Below, piece by piece: positions 1-13,113 of a stretch of 64,000 nt of DNA. The notes beneath the pieces were generated by a model. That model did no database searches, was not told where the DNA came from, and worked only from the letters and a program-made list of their open reading frames with translations. The stretch covers positions 1-64,000 of the forward strand of contig NW_013651807.1 of assembly GCF_000499385.1 (NCBI RefSeq). The letters are read 5' to 3'. Made by a program: the position numbers and the translations under genes. Each line of letters opens with the position of its first letter. Within the stretch, counting starts at the first letter, position 1. Source of the DNA: Eimeria necatrix (taxonomy: Eukaryota; Apicomplexa; Conoidasida; Eucoccidiorida; Eimeriidae).

Positions 1-3000
1 GCCACGGTGAGTTTTGGAATCGCGTGGCGATGATGGGCTGGTGTCCCGCTTGGCATTTTGTTGATTGACATTGTAGGAGTCTCCTGCGGTGTGGGACCGA
101 TGACGCGTCCGTTGCGGAGGTGCATCACATACCCGGCAAAGATCTTTAGGTGCGAGGCATTAAAACATAGTATTTCTACTCCCAAGTCCGGAAAGAATAA
201 AGATTTTAGTCCCGGAGCAGCCCCCAAATGTAGTGCGCGGCGCCTATTGCTCCGACTACGCTGCTTCCTGCCCCTCTAACAGGTCTACACACTACACCTA
301 GTATATCCCCATTTCTCGGACTCTATAGCTTTATTCCATCGATAGACGACAATTTTAAAAGTGTCTCAAATCTGTCTCGTCGATTCGCCCCACTCTGGGA
401 GCTCACCTCCTAGGCCCTAGGGGGAGGAGGTCCGCATTGGTGCCGGCGCTATCGCCAGCCCCAGTCTCCACACAATTTCCGCACATTACACGTTTTCATT
501 AGAACTGACTAGCTGTTTTTCTCATTTTAATCCTATTGGGAGGGTTCTGTCCTCCTCTAGTGTCGCGACCCCTTTTAGGTCGATAGCTAGTTATCATCTC
601 TAGGACACTAGCCAGCCCGACTGTAGTGCCTGTGCACTACAGTTTCCACCCGTTTCGACATTTCCACTGTTTGTTTGTTCTTAATTCCCTGCTTACAGCT
701 TTTCTTGGATTCTGGATACATTTTTTCACGCATATGTAATCGTTTTTGTTTCTAATGCTTTGCTTTGTGTAGCCATTGGTAAAAATGGCATCGCTCTGTG
801 GGGCCTATTTCCGACACTGCTAGATGACGCTCAAGTTTTAACTGCGGCTTTGCACCTTCGAAACCACAATGAAAGCGCTACCGAAAATTCAGTGAGTGGT
901 TGGCATCCAGCCGGTTTTTTCACGTGCCGGTTTTGATAAGCTAGATATGTGCCGCTGTGTCATTCTGTGAGCCCTCAGCCACAACTTTAGACGTCAGCCT
1001 GCAGGCTTTAGAAATAATCATTAAAAAGTCCGCTCTAATTCGTACCCTGCAGTTGTTTAGCACGTCCTTAAGGCGCCAGATAATCAGCATAAGGGTGGTT
1101 TGCATCAGGGGTAGAGCCCATTCCGTGTGACGACTTTGGAGGTAGACATGGTCTGCTGCCTTCGGCATTCAGCAGCGTGTCCGGCTCTCGGTCGCCATCA
1201 GTGGTATGGTGGGGATTGGTGGCACTGACAGATTGTAACAACACTCTCGCAGCAGGTATCAAACGCACTAGCCGGCTGTCACGTGAGTTCGCTTTCCGAA
1301 TGCTTCCGAAAGACTTCTGCAGTGCTGAACTGCTGGGTCTGAGGGGTGTGCTTCTGTGGACCACTGGAATGAGCCTTTCGAATTTACAGGGCGCTGGTGC
1401 CTAAGAGCAACTCGTCTCCACTATAAGGAAAATATAGTTGTTGGTCAGGGTTGGTCTGTTATTTTGCACAACAGCGCCAAATTGTTCCTGTCTGGCTCTT
1501 CGCCGTAGTGAGCTGCAAGAGGCTTCACGGTGCCTCGCAATCTGCTCCTTCGCTCTCTCGATTGATTAAAACTTAAGTTGGTCAGCAGGCTCTAGAATAG
1601 AGCAGTGACGTTTCTGAAGTTGCGAAGCAAGCCCCATCTGGACATTCTTTTCTATAGAATGCTTGGGGATAGACAGCCTACTGTGTGGCTGGCTGCCACG
1701 GGAAATGCGCAGATGCTTCGCTCATATGCTGTGCAAATCCAACAGCGGTTCTGCATTCTCAAGCATGCTCACGTTTGCAAGTTCATCATATATAATTATG
1801 GGAAAGGAGTAGGTCGAGAACAGCGTTTCACTCGAGAAAAAGCACAGAGATTTGTCCCAAGCATCGATGCCTACGGGACAAACTAGCACAGGTGGCACAG
1901 GTGGCAACCAAAAATTGTCCCACCGACTATAGATAACGTCAATGCGTTTCTTGACACTGTCATTTTTTGGCTCCACGCAACAGAACCAGACATGGTGGCT
2001 CAAGTTCGATGGATGGAGGCATTTTACGTTGCGTTGGCGGATCGCTGACATTATTTTCGGCTCTTGCCACTCATGCGGCTTCTATATTTATTTTCAGAAC
2101 AACTGTAGCGAGGATATGGCTTGTCCATACTCCACAGATGGTAAGTAGGATATTATCGAACTCTTGAACGCTTAATATGCGAATTTCTTGCCAGACTTCC
2201 GCAGAGGTTCGGCAGAATTGGACGCATAAAAGTAATAGTTTCTCCTTATCGTAAATTAATAACTTTAAAAAAGGAGTGAACCGCCGAAGAAAAGAGTTCA
2301 GAGGCTATCTGCAGAGGCTATGTGCTACCTAACGGGCGTAAACATACGACTCTGTTGGATGCTGCAGCGCTGTCCACAGGCCTTCACCAAGCTCGTCGCC
2401 TGTAGCACCGCTTTTCTTTGGTGACACTGTTCTTCAGCTCTTAAAAGTACACTAGGTGCCAGTTTACCCTCTCAGGGAGTGAGTTGGGGAAGCCGATGCA
2501 TGCCGCCGGAGGAAGTGTTGTGCGTATGGATTCCATTGCGGCCCTTGGGAGATGAGCTAGACCCCATATGACTGTTGCCTGCTTTCTTTGACTTTTTGGA
2601 ACACCCAGAGAACTTTTTTTTAGCAACATAGCTTCGTCAAAATCTTCACTCCGCATAAGCTTGCACTCTCGTGTCCCGTGGGGGAACTGTGATTGGTAGT
2701 TCATGCCTCAAGGTTGTTCCCGCATCTTGTCGTCTTAAATGCAAACGCCATTAAACAGGACGCAGGAAAGGGTTAAACCATTCGAAAACTTAGCATCATC
2801 CGGAATGGAACACCTCGACGTGGTCATGTTCGCATACTGGGGACAAAACTGCGTAGCAAGTCGTTTAAAAAGCTAAGGCTAGTATCCGGTGTGAAGGCAG
2901 CACGTTGTCTTTACCATTACCGAATGCTTTGTCGACTTTTGGCAGCTCATGTGCGATAGGAGGGTCCTCACTGGATGCTCACTGTCTCCAGCTGACACGT

Positions 3001-3744
3001 ATCAACTACCTGGCAGACACTGCTCTAAAAAATGCAAAGAATCATGAACTGTGTGTAAATTCACGGCTTAATGCCTCGAGATCTAGTGTCGCAGGATGTC
3101 GTAAACATTGAATCATTGCACCCAGAGCAGTCTCCTATACCAAGCAGACGTGTTATTAGATCTCCATATGTATCACTGGGTTTTATATAAAATTCTGCTT
3201 TCCTTTCGCTGATCCCACAGCTTTCATGTGTACGTACATACAGGATGCCCCATAGTTTATATGCAGAGGAATGACACCTGTTTAGTGTGTTTGACTATTC
3301 GTGATTATTGTGACATATGTAACACTCCACTTGCTTGCCTGAAGCACTCAGAAGGTCAGGACAGTCTCAATGCCTGCAAAGCCTAATTGCATGCCGCCGC
3401 CAATCTGAGCACCATTGCGTCTCATACATCTTCGTCGTACTCGCTGCCTCTGTCTTAACCGCGCAGCTGTACTAAATTTTATCAATTCTGGGCTGTTTTG
3501 CAGTTGCTTATAATTGTGTGTGGCTAGAGCCCTTATAGTCAGCGTTTATACACCTGAAATCATGCCAAATGGCTCTCTGCGGCGGAAGAGCACTGAGTGC
3601 CTGTACTTCCTGCGCTTCGGTGTCAACGCAATGTATTGACGACCGGGTCAGCGAACGGAGTGATTTGGCCCCCCTCAGTTACGTTTACTCCGTTTTCAAC
3701 GAACCTTGGTACTCTAGGCCTGCAATATCTTGTTTAGCGCTGAA
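1..3744. other. No gene recognised
   Basis: Only short open frames are present on both strands, with no recognisable domain, no convincing chain of splice-compatible exons and no tRNA. The one local structure I noticed is a small perfect hairpin at 621-642 (9-bp arms CTGTAGTGC/GCACTACAG around a 4-base loop). It is treated as intergenic, but introns or untranslated regions of an off-window gene cannot be excluded. Confidence 0.5.
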
Positions 3745-3840
3745 ATGACTTCTAATGATGAAGTCATCACGGCGCCGTTGAAAAAGCCAGACAAATCTAT
3801 ACGAGATTTACTACGCATAGTGGATGCTCACTTCCTGAAG
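3745..3840 (+). CDS. Possible alternative first exon, 32 residues
   Basis: An ATG at 3745 opens a 32-codon stretch with a charged, protein-like composition (beginning MTSNDEVITAPLKK and ending DAHFLK). It stops in phase 0 at a GT (GTTCAA) at 3841. The frame runs on past this point into sequence of poorer composition. Phase 0 would join cleanly to the strong acceptor TTTGCAG at 5041, the exon that otherwise follows the signal-peptide exon of the next gene. It could therefore be an alternative first exon that gives a form without a signal peptide, an exon of another gene, or chance. RNA evidence would decide. Confidence 0.25.
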
Positions 3841-4557
3841 GTTCAAACGAATATAACAGTCAGTAAAGTTCAGGGGCTCTTGTGTCCCCCTTTTGGCTTT
3901 TTGTGGACTTCCGGAAGTGGGTGGCCACTCCTGCTCGTGCAGTCCCGATGGCCAGTGAACTGCTTGTGCTTCCTTCTTCAGCATATCACCACGAGAATGA
4001 GTTTACGTTTCAATAGTAACCATCAATATAATTTTAAGAATAAAAAGAAGAACGAAGCACTTACGGGCTTTCGAAGGCCCTATAATCCCCGAGGAGACAC
4101 GGCTGTTGAAGGCGGCCTCGTGTGGCCGTTGGTCACTATCCCGATCCCCAGAGCTTCTTTTCAGCCGCAAGACGACGGTGGGACAACTGTCTACTCACAA
4201 ACTATGGACCTTTGAAAAGAGTTTTTATACAGCTTTCGATGAAGCCCTGGCTTTTACTTGCAGCTCGTTATTTTTTTTCTGCACACCATTGCCGAATGCG
4301 AGGAAACTTGAGGTCAAGCAGACGGAAGGAGAATCTCGAGACTGAGGGACAGACAGGAGCGAATTTTGCTTTGTGCACTTCTTAAAAGACAATTCAGCAT
4401 TTTAGGGGACAATTTGCACATATTTTCAGACATCTGTTGGAGCGCGCGTTCCTGGTGTGTGGAGGCTCACTAGGATTGTAGAACTCAGAAAACGGCCCCT
4501 AGCACTTAACATCGGCTAATTCAGAAGCATCTGCTGCTTGAAACTGTGCTAGGTAAA

Positions 4558-7261
4558 ATGAAGGCACTCAAGCCAGTACAGGGCCTGTTCCTGGCAGCCT
4601 GTGCAGCGCTTGTGGTCAACTGGACAAGCGTTAGCGCGCTACACAGTGAGTTTCGATTAGGTTGCGATCATGTATCAACACCTCATACTCTGTAATTCTG
4701 TATTAACCTGTTTGTACTTGTTCCTTTCTCTCTAGAGATACTGATGTAGGTGTCGATGCGCTGCGATTCAGGCATGTCGCCAAACTGGTTTCGCCGGAAA
4801 TTTTCTGGGGTGAGTTGTGATCCGACCCACTTATTGTAGAAAGGGCTTTGTATAGCCCTTTCAAGGCGTACGTGCTTTAAATTTTTGTGTGTATCCGTTT
4901 TGATGTATGTGCACAGGTCCAAAACAAACTTAAGTGGATAAAGCCACGAACGGTAAGGACAAGGTACACACGTCTAAGTCTAAGGAAAGGCTAACTGTTC
5001 CGAGTCATGAAGCCAACCATTTGTGATGTCGAAATTTGCAGCCCGTAGCATCGAGTGACCTTGCTGAAGTGAAAACTCTAGCAGATTTAGTTCGCCGCTT
5101 GGATTTCGCCGGTTTTAAAGGCCCCTGGACTGAAGCGGACTTTTTTTCGATTTTCAACAGTGAGTACGAGAACAAAAACCCAAGATACTCCTGACATGCA
5201 CCTAAGTGACACATTACATAGCTCTGTAGTGTGATTGTTCGCAGCTTCATCTTGATCCTGTTCTCAGATCTGAAGGATTGCTTCAAAAGCTTTTCGCCAC
5301 CTCCTGGGCTTGCACTGGATTTCTCAGTGGATGCGTCATGGAGTCCGGATGACACCATCAAAAATTTCTTCAAGTTCATCCCTCCTTCAGAATTTATTCA
5401 TCCCCCTGTCTCTGAAGACCCCAACAACACGAGCTTCGCAGAAATTACTGCTGATGAAGCTCCACGTCTTGTTGCTGAGCGTGATCCTCCAGAGGAACAA
5501 CAGGCAGAACAGTTCAAACCTCTTAGAACAATGCTTTATGCCAGAAGTGAGAAGCATATTCTTGCGCACATTATGAGAAGCGTCTACTCGCACTTCCGAG
5601 GACCGGCGTGCCTGAGAATGGCAAAACGGCTTGATGGAATGGTCCGCTTGCTTTTGAGAAACAACTCAAAAGCTAGAGCGCTGGAGCCAATACTAGTATT
5701 TTCATTACTTCAAGGAAATGTGGCCTCCGCTGCCAAGTTCCGCGGTGAAGCGTCGAGCAGTTTGCCAGAAGAACCTCATTCGGATGGGCTACAGCATGCT
5801 GACTCATCTCAGATGCTCACTGACGCCTCCCCAAGTGCTGGAATTTATGACCCGTTTCTTCTCATCAACTACTTTGACCTTGGTACGTCATTCGCGTAGG
5901 TTTGCACAATTTCGCCGCTTGCTCTGTGCATTTCAATAATTGGGCTGTGTACGCTGTAACGTACGTTTTACGTTGTGGGTTCCACAGCTAAAAGTGCCGA
6001 TACACCTCAAATGAAGAAGCTAAACAGGCTACTGCAAAAACCAGCTGACGCAAGGAAAGTGGGCAACAAGCTTTTTGGCAATTCGCTCGGGGACCCGGCC
6101 ATGCATGAAAGGATTGCTGGAATTGCAGAAGCTGTTGGTGACAATGCCGATATTTTGCGGAGGGTCGTCGAACAGATCGGCCAGATATCCATAAATTCAG
6201 CGGAGGCTGTTTCCATCCTCATCCCCCAACTGCCGAACATTGCTGACCTCGTGCGTGGTGCCTCCTTCTTCGCCTTTGAAAGTGTTTTCAAGCAACATGG
6301 TGAGACAGCAGCTGTCCGCTGCCCTGCGCTGGCAGCGCAAGCCATTATACCTTGCTAATGAGAGCGTTGGCCTCTGGAATGCGGTTCAGGCGCTTATGTC
6401 ATGCCGGGATTGCCATGTGGAGGCAACGTGACGGGCAGTATGCTAGAAACGTTAACAGGGAAGAAACTCGGCTCGAATTATTTTGTATACAAATACACGG
6501 AACCCGTCCTGCACAACTCGTTTCTCCCGCCAAGCGTGTGGAGACCACATCCAGAGTCCCAGGTAGCACGGTACTTTAGGGAAGAACAGCAAGCAAACGG
6601 CGAGTACATGTTACGTCACGTCCCTCGGGTTTGCGTGCGCCCCAAATTATTCACAAGATGCTCGAAGAAACCACCGTCAGACACAAAAACCAACGAGCAG
6701 TTGCTCTGCCACTTCATCAATGGCCATCAAAGCTATTTTTTTGAAGTAAACGGTGAGATCGAACTGCAACTGAACAGGGTCCGTCCCCAGGTGTGCCCCA
6801 ATTGTGAGGTAACTAAGTTGTGCGTAAATGAGGATTCGTTTCACTGCTCTGCAGGAAACGGCGTGTATGCAATGCGGAGGAACATGGAGAGAAGCCGTGC
6901 CTTAAGGGAACGCAATGCGCTTCGCCGCGGTATCCAGACAGTTCGTCGGTTTCTCTTAAGCAAGACGTCGGTTGCACTGGTTCTCGGTGCAGGCGTTGGT
7001 GCCCTGTGTGCTGGAGCAGGATTGGCCGGGATTTTAAGCGGATCGCTTTGCGCAGTCGGTGCAATAGCAGCTGTCTCAAACTTGCGCTTATTATTTGCAG
7101 TCGCACCGTTCGCAGCCAAACCTGCTCTTCCCCTTAGCCTTGGAGCATTCCTGGCAAGTGAATTCGAACGCAATGTTGGCATTGTGAAAAATATGCTTGG
7201 CGTGATTGCGAGCGGAAGTACGCAGGTGACGACGACAGAAGAGAGTACAACTGCGCTGTAG
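4558..7261 (+). CDS. Predicted secreted, membrane-anchored protein, unknown function
   Basis: Five exons join with consistent phase: 4558-4645, 5049-5159, 5268-5882, 5988-6299 and 6390-7261, giving 665 residues. The first exon encodes a classic signal peptide (MKALK followed by a hydrophobic run LFLAACAALVV). The rest has no family I recognise. Visible features are a helical, charged middle part, a cysteine-rich patch with a CPNC motif near residues 511-514 and other cysteines nearby, a basic stretch around residues 535-565, and a long Gly/Ala-rich hydrophobic segment near residues 570-617 that could be one or two membrane helices. A Ser/Thr-rich tail ends the protein. The acceptor of exon 2 is uncertain: 5042 (TTTGCAG) is the better site but breaks phase with exon 1, while 5049 keeps it. 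A coccidian-specific surface or secretory-organelle protein is an inference only. Confidence 0.7.
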
Positions 7262-8506
7262 TAAATTTATTTGTTGGATAGTCTGAATGGTCACACATGA
7301 GTTACCATTCAAGCCCCCGTTGCTCTCAACATTGGTTTTGAATTAGACCTCAGCACAACGCGAATTCTGCCCAATTATCTCTCTACGAGCTTTTCATTTC
7401 GAGAGGTCGCCCTAGTGTATCCCACCACTCGACTCCAATATAAAGTCGCCAGCGTATACAGCGGCGAAGGTGTCATCTCACACACACAACATGAACCTCA
7501 TGAGCGTGGAGTAATTTTATGCTTTGGAGAGCAAATTTGCAGAATATTAATTCCTTTTGGCCTTTACGGCATTGCCAAGCGTCGTCTGCGGAGCAGACCT
7601 GTTGTGGGATCGCTATGGCTACGCCAGGTCGTTGACTCATAGTGACTCCACATCGTGTAAATGCCCACACGTTGTCACTAAATTACTTACAATTCATGCA
7701 TGCTTCCTGGTAAACTTAAATGTGTGTTTCCTATGGGAATATATGCCATCCACGGCATTATGTTCCACATTTCCTGCCAGCGTGAGCGCAGTGAGCTATA
7801 ACGTGAACAGATTCATGCGCTCAAACGCTCTGTTGAGCTCCTTGCCAACTCCTCATTCCATTTTGCCCTTGAGGAAGGAACGACGAGAAAAACACTGCGC
7901 TTCTGCTGTTGGCAGTCCTGAACTCCGCCTCGAACTTTTTGTACAAAATTGTTCGGTGAATTCATATGCATCAAAGCTTTTTGCTTCTAGTGAATGACGA
8001 GAACGTTGGCACTCAAGAAGCCAGTTCCGGGTTAAATACAACTCCCGATAGCTGCTGCTGAGCCGACATTCTCAGGGCTTCATAATATCCTGCTACATAC
8101 GAAGCGTAGCCTGTCGCGAGGTCACCGACAGGCTGTGCTGGAGGGAAAGCGCCTGAACGAAGCGGTTTACCACCCATTCACAGCGGGAACTGCAGGAAGG
8201 AGAGTCTCTGAGTCAGCACCAGGAGCAACAGAGGCCACGCTCAAGAACTACACATTACTGCGTTCACTAGCTATACTGCTTAAGACAAAGGAGTTCTGCT
8301 GTTGGGTAGTTTTACTCAGATATCGGGGTTAGGAAATGAGCAGCAGTGATGTTAATATGCAGAAAGTAGTGCCCACCTTGGTGCTGCGAAGAGTCTCCGC
8401 ATGTCTTTACTGCTTCCACTACTGATGCGGCAACGCTGATAGATTGGCTAAGCAGCGTCACAGCCTGCAGCAAAACGCCCGGTCATGCTAGCACACGACG
8501 AAATGT
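7262..8506. other. Intergenic, nothing recognised
   Basis: The stretch lies between the 3' ends of two convergent genes. Open frames here lack coding character or splice support. It probably holds both 3' untranslated regions. Confidence 0.5.
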
Positions 8507-9841
8507 TCATTTATAAATAACAGCCAGCCACCAGCCGGCCCCTTTACTATGACCCTCGGAGTGAAACACAAGACTCGCCTGTTTTTTGAAATCGTCGCTG
8601 GTGATGGCATCCATAGCTCTGTCTACTGCCCCCAGCAATACAACTGCGCCGTCCTGCAGCTCTCCGGCTTTCTCACTTCCTACTCCCACTGTTTGCCACA
8701 GTTCTTGGCCCCTGCCGGAAGTCTCGCCGCCGGAAACTACTCCCTGGTCTCTTGGTGTTTCAAAGGCACTCTGCCCCGAAGCTGAAGAAGCAAAAGCCAC
8801 TGCAGCAGATGCTGCTCCTGAAAACATTTCTCCGACGCGCTTCGCGGTTGATATGACGGAGTACTCTGCAGATTGCGAATTGCTTTCGCCTTCTTGCTGC
8901 TGCTCCGCTTCTTGCCTAACAGTTATTTCGTTTCCGCTGTCATAAGCGGATGAGAAACATAACACATGCGGGAAGCAGCTGCTCCGCGAGCGTGTGCGCT
9001 GTGCGTCCTGGTGCGCATCTGCCTGCTGCTCTGCGAGAGTTTCCGCACTGCAGGTTTCTGCACTCTCTGCAGGACAAACTCCCGAAACCTGGCCGTTAGA
9101 CTGATTCATAGGCTTTCCAGTAGAATCTTTTGGCATTTTCTTGATCGCTTCCGCTGCTTCTGCTGCGCGTGCTGCAGCAGCAGCAGCACGCTCCCCAGCT
9201 GCTGCTCTAAGGGCAGCTGCGACACGGTGAGCCACTGAGCAGCTATGCGGGCTTAAAAGTGCTTGAGAGGCACCCTGATGCTGCTTCCAAGCTTGTTCGC
9301 TTCCTTCTGCCAGCATGTGTGAAGGGACATAAATGCGTTTCTCGGGTGTCCGCCTTGCTCGTTCGTCCACTTTCTGGTCCTCAGCAGTTTCTAATTGCTT
9401 GTTATGAGGTGGCGAGACATCCGTCGAACCTTTCAATTGAAGGCCCAGTTGCGTCTCCAGTTGGGGGCAGGGCTGCCCTTCATGCGACGGCAATTCATCC
9501 TGTTGCTTGTCCTGCTGCACCGTGGAACCTTCTGCAAGGGGAGGGCATGTCTCGGGCTGAGCGTTATGCGGCAAAGAGTCTTCCTGCTGAAGAGTTTTGG
9601 CGCGTTCCTGCAGAGAATTACTGGAGTTAGAAGATCCGTTGTTTGGAGAACCCTGGAGACTGGACGACTGCTCAGGTGTTCCACTTGCTACCTGTGGCTC
9701 CGCCGCAGTTGACACTTTTTTCAGAATTTCGACCTCTGTACTTATTTTCCCATTATTCTGAACATCAGTTGCCGCCTTGTTCCGGCGTGCGCTGGCTCCG
9801 GCTGCTTTGCACGGAAGGCAGGTTGAGTTGTTGGCCCCCAT
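8507..9841 (-). CDS. Low-complexity protein with predicted N-myristoylation and palmitoylation
   Basis: A single-exon frame of 444 residues. The open frame extends 17 codons further upstream without another ATG, so the ATG at 9841 is chosen. It also creates an N-terminus MGANNSTCLPCK: Gly2 with a small residue at position 6 fits the N-myristoyltransferase consensus, and Cys8 and Cys11 are candidate palmitoylation sites. The body is rich in Gln, Glu, Ser and Ala, mostly low complexity and probably disordered, with Ala-rich helical stretches around residues 205-245. The final ~100 residues are more ordered and end in a hydrophobic WWLAVIY segment. In coccidia such dual acylation is typical of inner-membrane-complex or plasma-membrane peripheral proteins, so membrane attachment is the only functional statement I would make. 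No homologue recognised. Confidence 0.6.
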   Translation of the reverse strand: MGANNSTCLPCKAAGASARRNKAATDVQNNGKISTEVEILKKVSTAAEPQVASGTPEQSSSLQGSPNNGSSNSSNSLQERAKTLQQEDSLPHNAQPETCPPLAEGSTVQQDKQQDELPSHEGQPCPQLETQLGLQLKGSTDVSPPHNKQLETAEDQKVDERARRTPEKRIYVPSHMLAEGSEQAWKQHQGASQALLSPHSCSVAHRVAAALRAAAGERAAAAAARAAEAAEAIKKMPKDSTGKPMNQSNGQVSGVCPAESAETCSAETLAEQQADAHQDAQRTRSRSSCFPHVLCFSSAYDSGNEITVRQEAEQQQEGESNSQSAEYSVISTAKRVGEMFSGAASAAVAFASSASGQSAFETPRDQGVVSGGETSGRGQELWQTVGVGSEKAGELQDGAVVLLGAVDRAMDAITSDDFKKQASLVFHSEGHSKGAGWWLAVIYK

Positions 9842-12800
9842 TTCACCCGATAATCGGTATTCCACTTCGCAGGGACGGCCTCGTAATGACAATGTGTTGA
9901 CACTGTTACCGAGGTGAAGTCCTACTAGCGAAGCGGGGAGCCTTCACTGCACCTATCTCGAAAACAGAAGGGGTGTAATCACAGCGGCAGGGATGTCGGC
10001 TCAGCATTACGAGCAACAGCCTTGCCCTTTTTCGACCAACGATATAAGCATTTTCTTATGATTCCTCATGTAATGTATACAAAGCCATTGGCTAGGCTGT
10101 CATTGTTGAGCGGGGCCATATTGTTACACGCCCAGCCGAAGTGCGGGGTCAGCTGGCGACGGCAGCGGCGCCTGGCATCAGACGTCTCCAGTGCTGCTCG
10201 ATTACTCTCCCAGGAGTTACTCCCTCAATTTGTAGACAGCACGAAACCCTATTACTTTTAAGCTTAACATATTGTACACCAATTAAAAAAATTGAACAAG
10301 CTCGTACGAGTTAAGCTGACTCCTTCCAGAACGTAACGGAGGGTGACCACTGGATGTTTGCACGAAGCAAAAGACCCTCTCCCAGACCTTCTCGAGGATG
10401 GAAACACACGACGGTGGCCTTCAACTCTTTAACATTGAGTGTAGTTCTGTTTTACTTTAAGTTGAAAGTGACAACGAGCATGCGCAGTCAACTGGAACCG
10501 AGACACGCTCGACCTCTAAATTGGCTGGAAGTGCTGCGGAAGGTCGCTCACAGAGTTCCACGGATATTTGAAATAACTAGTGTTCTAGGGTAGGTATGTC
10601 GAAGGCGACAGCGGAATGAAAACAGGAGGAAACGTGACTCTGTGTTCTGCAAGGTTTGTGCGCGTTCCTCTATGTGTGCACAGGGACATACTCTGAAGAG
10701 CATGAGGGAATGAAGATGGGTTCCAGACGAATTTTAATTATGCCTCTAAGCGTAATGGAACATACGGGCGAAGCGTTTACTGGCTTACAGATTGGGCTCG
10801 GATAAGCCGATTGTGTAACATGCAACATCACACATAGCAGCAGCTTTACGATTAACAATGAGATGATGGGAAGAATGAAAGCTCACTTTCTATCACTGCG
10901 AGAAGCACATCAAAAAACATATTGAAGGCTTTCATGCACTTTTCAAAAACATAGGGAATTCTGTCAAGTCACTTTGTTGCTAGCTTCACAGAAGTAGACG
11001 AGCACGGCAAAATTCGAGTCTCCACAACGTAGTGAATCTGCTACAAGTAACGATGTGGAAAAGAATGAAAGATGTACCACTGACGCCTAGAGATAACTCC
11101 GACCACGCCTAATTTCAAAATTTTGGCAGTTGAGGCAGGGTGAGCGGTCTTTCAGCTAATATTCAACCGGCAGAAGGCTGTTCCGCTAATCTATGTGACT
11201 ATGCCTTTAATATTTTTTCACGTTTCTCTGTGTAGCCCTTTTCTGCTGAAGTTGCACGTTTTCTCTTTCAATTCAATTCGCTAAGCTTTGTGACATCTCC
11301 TCCTACATCGAGCTCCTTACTATTTGGCTTTCCGAGGTGTTATCTTCCATCTGCGTGCTAATAAACTGCTCGAGTTCTTGTCCACTAAGATATAATGTTT
11401 TCTCCAACTGCTGGAACTTCTTTTGGTGTGGTCCTTCTTAACCATACTGCGCCTGTGTACAGCGCTACGAGAAATGCTGAGAAACGAGCAAAGAGTTATT
11501 ACTCAAATAAATACATTTTGACTTTGGTTATCTAGCAGGGAACTAAACGCTTCAAGGATATATGAATATTGGATGGGATATAAACTGTATAGCTCTTCAT
11601 TTGTTTAGCCTGCATTATGGGAAGATTCGGTACAGTCTGTGGCCTCGTTACGAGCTCTAGTATTTCAGACTTGAAACGATCATGCCTTTTTCTCGGAAAA
11701 ATTAGATGTCTTCTTTCCAGGAAGCACTCTTTTAATGAACGGCCCTTGGCTGCAGCTTGCGAACACTGAAACACAATGCTATTTTTGATCGGAAGCACAA
11801 ACAACGGGGTATGCGTTATAACAGTAAACTCTACATTGTGCTGCATTCGTGACTTAGATTCTTGCAAGGTAGGGAAGACAAGAGGCAGCTCCACTGCAAA
11901 TGTCTTCACATTCTCACGGACACCTTCAGGTGGGCTCCAAGTTCGGCAGGAATGGCGAAATTCGCACTTCTCTGCATTTCATTGTCACCGATGAAATGGA
12001 CAGCTCTTTTGCATCAGACTAGATGGCTAACTCGTTGCGGTACAGTACGCGTTAGAAACAGGGAAGAAATGAAGTCTCAGTACCTGAAACGGCGACTCCA
12101 AATCCAGGGGATGACGTAGCAGTGTATGTGAATGAAACAGAAAACTACATTACTTCAAAGTCCTCTATGGGGAGGAATGCTCTGGGGAACGCATGTGCAG
12201 CATTCATCTGTTACGGCCTGGGAAATGCTCTCAGCCAGTACTTTTAAATAGGCGTTCAGCTTGCGCTGGGCTTCAAAGATAAGGAGCATGTTCAAAGAGC
12301 GTGACACTGTCGCTGTTTCATAGCATCTGAATTCTAAATGGAACTGCGGCTTGGCGAGGACTGTACTTCATCGGAAAATGCTCTGCTGTATCATTGTGTT
12401 ACAGCTAGCTCAGATGGTTCCTTGAAGCATACTACGCTGAGTGCTTGGACTTTCGAAGTATGTCAAAGAGTTTAGACGGTTTTGCTATAGCTTTGAAGCG
12501 GCCACACTAATTCCTATGACTTCAACTTTTTTTTTCACCCAGTTAAGTTTCATGAATCTAAATCGTTCAGCACGCTACTTAATGACGGGATCCTGTAGAA
12601 ACAGTATCATTCCTTGGGAATGCTTCTGACCATTGTTACCGCTGGAAACCGACTGCAAAAAGCAGTGCTCGGTCTCTGCTCTTCCGTTCTTGCTCCAGTT
12701 AATATTCAGGGACAGCTTTTGATGTGAATAGCTCGAGAGACCGACAGATTGTGCTGTATAGGCGGACAAAATTGTGGCTTGGCCGCCTTCTGTATGTTTG

Positions 12801-13113
12801 GTAACCAATGGATGTATGGCGTTCAGAACTGATCGTGATGCTGAATCATGAAAAAATTATCTATTGTATTACTTCACAACTAACCATAGGAAATTATGTT
12901 TAATATGCAGCAACTAGAAACCGTGATTCGTTTCGTTCCCGCAAGTCTGGAGAGAAATTTTCAGTAATCAATGCGAAAAGAGACAATGCATTTTCCCGAA
13001 GGCGTACGCTTCGCAAGTAGAAAACGTCCCAATTGCGACAGCAAAGCATAAAGTTTGTGATTGCAGACCCCGTAAATTGTGCTAATCTGCGATGGAATTT
13101 TTGTGAGAGACTA
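9842..13113. other. Long stretch without recognisable genes
   Basis: About 3.3 kb upstream of the acylated-protein gene and downstream of the CFAP221-like gene. Frames are short on both strands and show no domains. I saw no repeats beyond simple T/A-rich runs. It may contain the promoter of the acylated-protein gene and the 3' untranslated region of the CFAP221-like gene. Confidence 0.45.

Noticed and set aside
621..642. Small 9-bp hairpin as a terminator or regulatory RNA
   Set aside because: Short perfect hairpins of this size are expected by chance in 64 kb and there is no associated gene.
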